From Spirochaetaceae bacterium (GTDB lineage: Bacteria > Spirochaetota > Spirochaetia > Treponematales > Breznakiellaceae), in NCBI GenBank assembly GCA_031280115.1, contig JAITHF010000226.1, forward strand, positions 1 through 14,797: a stretch of DNA of 14,797 bases, given 5' to 3'. Positions 13,193 to 14,797 of this stretch are shown piece by piece (positions within the stretch are counted from its first letter, which is position 1; each line of letters begins with the position of its first letter). The notes beneath the pieces were generated by a model that saw nothing but the letters and a program-made list of their open reading frames with translations, did not search any database and was not told the DNA's origin. Made by a program: the position numbers and the translations under genes.

Positions 13193-13638
13193 GGGCCGGA
13201 CCGCTTCCGTGCGGCATCAAGGGCTTCGCTTGCGGCTTCGGCGAACTGGTTATAGGCGATAGTGGCGCCGCTCACCGCTTCTACCGCCTGTATGCTGCCG
13301 GTTTCAACGAACTGCGCGGCGTAGGCGTCCATTGCCCGCACCGCAAGCTGGGCCTTTTCGTAATAATCAGCGCTTGAAATCTCACCGTTTATCATGCCGT
13401 ATTCTTTGCCCTTGACGGTCCCGTCTTTCTGGCGGGTAACAAACGTACACGCCCCGGCCTTCCCGTCCTTAATGGTGAGGGTAACTTCCCCCCAGGCGCC
13501 CCGGTCGTCCGGGCCGCTTTTTCCCTGATACACCCCGTCTTTGAGGGCTTTCCCGTTGCCGCAGGAAGCGGCAAGAAGAAGGAGCGCCGCCACGCAGGGG
13601 GCCTTACAAAGGCGGGAAAATCCTGAAGCCCTTTTCAT
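13189..13638 (-). CDS. FMN-binding-domain lipoprotein
   Basis: The 149-residue protein has a basic, hydrophobic signal sequence with a lipobox-like LLAASC (acylated Cys26 expected), followed by an FMN-binding domain ending in VEAVSGATIAYNQF (119-132). E-x-x-S-G-A-T fits the motif in which ApbE-type transferases attach FMN covalently to the Thr (Thr126 here), as in NqrC and RnfG. It would sit on the outer face of the inner membrane or on the outer membrane and carry electrons in extracytoplasmic flavin-based transfer. Its ATG overlaps the ABC ATPase stop (ATGA, 13635-13638), with an AGGAGGGG site inside that gene. Its redox partner is not in the window. Confidence 0.88.
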   Translation of the reverse strand: MKRASGFSRLCKAPCVAALLLLAASCGNGKALKDGVYQGKSGPDDRGAWGEVTLTIKDGKAGACTFVTRQKDGTVKGKEYGMINGEISSADYYEKAQLAVRAMDAYAAQFVETGSIQAVEAVSGATIAYNQFAEAASEALDAARKRSGP

Positions 13639-14360
13639 TGCGCCCCTCCTTCGGAAGGTTCCGCCTGCGCCGGACCGGGGCGCGGCAGGTTTCCCTCATG
13701 CTCATTGCGGATAATCCGGTTTATCCTGCCGTGTTCCAGCACCACAGTCCGCTGGGCGTCTTCGGCCACCTCAGGATCGTGGGTTACCACGATAATGGTG
13801 CGGCCCTCTTGGTGGAGGCGCTTAAAAATCTCGATAACCGTCTGTTCGTTGGCCTCGTCAAGGTTGCCGGTGGGCTCGTCCGCAAGGATAAGCGCCGGAT
13901 AGTTAATAAGCGCCCGGGCAATGCACACCCGCTGCTGCTCGCCTCCTGAGAGCTGGCTGGGCAGGTGTTTGGCCCGGTCCGCAAGCCCCACCCGCTCCAG
14001 CGCTTCAAGCGCCTCTTTCTCGTCAGGCATACTGTGGTAGTATTGGGCGGCCATGACATTTTCCAAGGCAGTGAGGTACTGCACCAGATGGAACTGCTGG
14101 AAGATGAGGCCGATTTTATCCCGCCTTATAAGGGTGAGGTTTTTCGCCCGTTCTTTGGCAATATCCACCCCTTCAAGGAGCACCGACCCGTGGGTGGGCT
14201 TGTCCATACAGCCTATAATGTTCATCAAGGTTGTTTTACCGGAGCCTGACGGCCCCATGATGGCAAGCCATTCTCCTTTCGGCACTGACAAAGTAAGGCC
14301 GTGGAGGGCTTTAAGGTTTCCGTAGATTTTGGAAACATCCTGCAATTCAAGCAAATTCAT
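13635..14360 (-). CDS. MacB/LolD-type ABC transporter ATPase
   Basis: The 241-residue single ATPase domain has Walker A GPSGSGKT at 36-43, Q-loop Gln88/Gln89 (FQQFHLV), signature LSGGEQQR at 137-144, Walker [14 protein letters not shown] and H-loop His194. The DEPTGNLD sequence and overall pattern mark the MacB/LolD/FtsE group (type VII mechanotransmission ABC systems), which work on the periplasmic side with FtsX-like permeases. No permease lies next to it in the window. ATG 14360 is chosen because AAGGAGG sits 9 nt upstream; the frame is open to 14405 without support. The Glu/Pro-rich tail after about 222 is extra. Translation is coupled to the FMN lipoprotein. Confidence 0.92.
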   Translation of the reverse strand: MNLLELQDVSKIYGNLKALHGLTLSVPKGEWLAIMGPSGSGKTTLMNIIGCMDKPTHGSVLLEGVDIAKERAKNLTLIRRDKIGLIFQQFHLVQYLTALENVMAAQYYHSMPDEKEALEALERVGLADRAKHLPSQLSGGEQQRVCIARALINYPALILADEPTGNLDEANEQTVIEIFKRLHQEGRTIIVVTHDPEVAEDAQRTVVLEHGRINRIIRNEHEGNLPRPGPAQAEPSEGGAQ

Positions 14361-14397
14361 CGAATTCTGCCTCCTTAAATAGATACTGATATAAAAT

Positions 14398-14414
14398 GCG
14401 GGCATATTACCCGC
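14398..14414. promoter_or_regulatory. Inverted repeat upstream of the ABC ATPase gene
   Basis: GCGGG (14398-14402), CATATTA, CCCGC (14410-14414) lies about 38 bp before the ABC ATPase ATG on its promoter side. Only weak -10-like sequences (such as TATATC on the minus strand near 14390) are seen. A small operator is possible; the evidence is just dyad symmetry and position. Confidence 0.35.
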
Positions 14415-14600
14415 GCCGCAGACGAAAGGGCGCGAAACATGAAGCGCCGGCAGCCTCCGGCTGTTTCAGCAGCCGTTGTTTGCACTATGAGCCGCGAAGC
14501 ATGAAGCGTATGTAAAAAAGCCCCCAAATTTTTCCCAAAGAGGCGCGAAGCGCCGGTAATCCGTTATACGATAATGATTTATCCGGGGTCAGGATAGTTT
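14415..14600. other. Hairpin-rich noncoding region
   Basis: No gene is supported here. It holds GGCGC-(10 nt)-GCGCC at 14429-14448, the CAGCC/GGCTG unit at 14449-14469, a degenerate CGCGAAGCATGAAGCG relative near 14492-14508, and GGCGC-GAA-GCGCC at 14542-14554. The first and last share the same stem and flank (GCGCGAA, GAAGCGCCGG) with different loop lengths. A CCCCC...TTTTT-type stretch at about 14514-14536 gives a U-rich run on the minus strand, but no hairpin is placed to make a terminator. Confidence 0.5.
14449..14469 (+). repeat. CAGCC/GGCTG hairpin unit, copy B
   Basis: Identical to 8428-8448 except for the three loop bases (TCC in place of GCA): the GG before the stem, both 5-base arms and the TTTCAG after it are all kept. 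Both copies are intergenic. Confidence 0.65.
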
Positions 14601-14797
14601 TTCCGGTGTACGCGCAAGGTTTCCGCGTGTACGCGCAAAGGTTCCGCGTGTACGCGCAAGGTTTCCGCGTGTACGCGCAAAGGTTCCGCGTGTACGCGCA
14701 AAGGTTCCGCGTATACGCGCAAAGGTTCCGCGTGTACGCGCAAAGGTTCCGCGTATACGCGCAAAGTCTCCGCGTGTACGCGCAAAGGTTCCGCGTG
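14601..14797. repeat. 21-bp tandem array of CGCG-TACGCG palindromes
   Basis: There are nine near-identical units (first 14601-14620, 20 bp; then 21 bp each from 14621, 14642, 14663, 14684, 14705, 14726, 14747 and 14768) and a tenth cut by the window edge at 14789. Each carries a 12-bp dyad: CGCGTGTACGCG in most, the perfect palindrome CGCGTATACGCG in the units at 14705 and 14747. The first unit lacks one C, so its dyad is incomplete. A short A/G linker, CAAAGG or CAAGGT, separates the dyads. There are no spacers, so it is not CRISPR. All six frames are open because 21 is a multiple of three and the unit has no stop, so open frames here are not evidence of a gene. Confidence 0.92.

Noticed and set aside
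13272..13284. RfaH-type ops element (GGCGGTAG on the minus strand)
   Set aside because: It lies inside the FMN-lipoprotein coding region, the downstream consensus bases do not match, and it is not upstream of the NusG-associated operon.
14579..14785. Heptapeptide-repeat protein on the minus strand
   Set aside because: All six frames of the 21-bp repeat are open, the only start is a TTG within the array, and unit differences change amino acids rather than silent positions.
14601..14797. CRISPR array
   Set aside because: Units follow each other directly with no unique spacers, and no cas genes are present.

Overview
The window is GC-rich, tightly packed bacterial chromosome with 14 supported protein genes. 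No RNA genes, phage genes or insertion sequences were seen. The gene content (diderm lipoprotein machinery, RodZ followed directly by RimO, a LolA-like carrier, and a specialised NusG paralogue driving a sugar operon) suggests a spirochaete, perhaps a treponeme of the termite-gut type. This is an inference from gene content and general look; no rRNA or other phylogenetic marker is present.

Layout. (1) Minus strand, 3783 to 263 and on past the left edge: a specialised NusG paralogue (LoaP/RfaH-like), a roughly 200-nt purine-rich leader, a FlaA1/PglF-type NDP-sugar 4,6-dehydratase and a DegT-family sugar aminotransferase. This looks like the head of a surface-polysaccharide or protein-glycosylation operon whose first gene encodes its own antiterminator. 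(2) Plus strand, 3919-5727: a FlK-like acyl-CoA thioesterase, a HinT-like HIT hydrolase and a MoxR AAA+ ATPase. (3) Plus strand: a YdcF-like membrane protein (5797-6606), then an ABC exporter resembling lipid-linked oligosaccharide flippases (6615-8417), each with its own promoter. (4) 8409-8617: a nested palindromic intergenic element containing a second copy of a repeat seen at the left edge. (5) Plus strand: LolA-like carrier, RodZ and RimO (8618-11769), ending in an intrinsic terminator. (6) Plus strand: Nif3-family protein and signal peptidase II LspA (11877-13192). (7) Minus strand: a MacB/LolD-type ABC ATPase and an FMN-binding lipoprotein (14360-13189), convergent with lspA and sharing a CTAG stop-codon overlap with it. 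(8) Right end: hairpin-rich intergenic DNA, then a 21-bp tandem array of CGCG(T)(G/A)TACGCG palindromes running off the window.

The most interesting pattern is in translation initiation. Six genes at the heads of transcription units (starts at 3783 minus, 3919, 5797, 6615, 8618, 11877) have a sigma70-type -10 hexamer ending only 6-9 nt before the start codon. This predicts leaderless or nearly leaderless mRNAs. Genes inside operons (MoxR, RodZ, LspA, the MacB-type ATPase, the FMN lipoprotein) instead have Shine-Dalgarno sequences. Other points worth a second look are the palindrome array, a symmetric inverted repeat touching both -35 regions of the nusG/thioesterase divergent promoter, a 10-bp-phased T-tract block upstream of the nif3 promoter, and the repeat placed in the same orientation 3' of two glycan-related genes.

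Functionally the region mixes envelope biogenesis (sugar synthesis, oligosaccharide flipping, LspA and LolA lipoprotein handling, RodZ cell shape, ABC/FMN lipoprotein) with housekeeping (RimO, Nif3, HIT, thioesterase).
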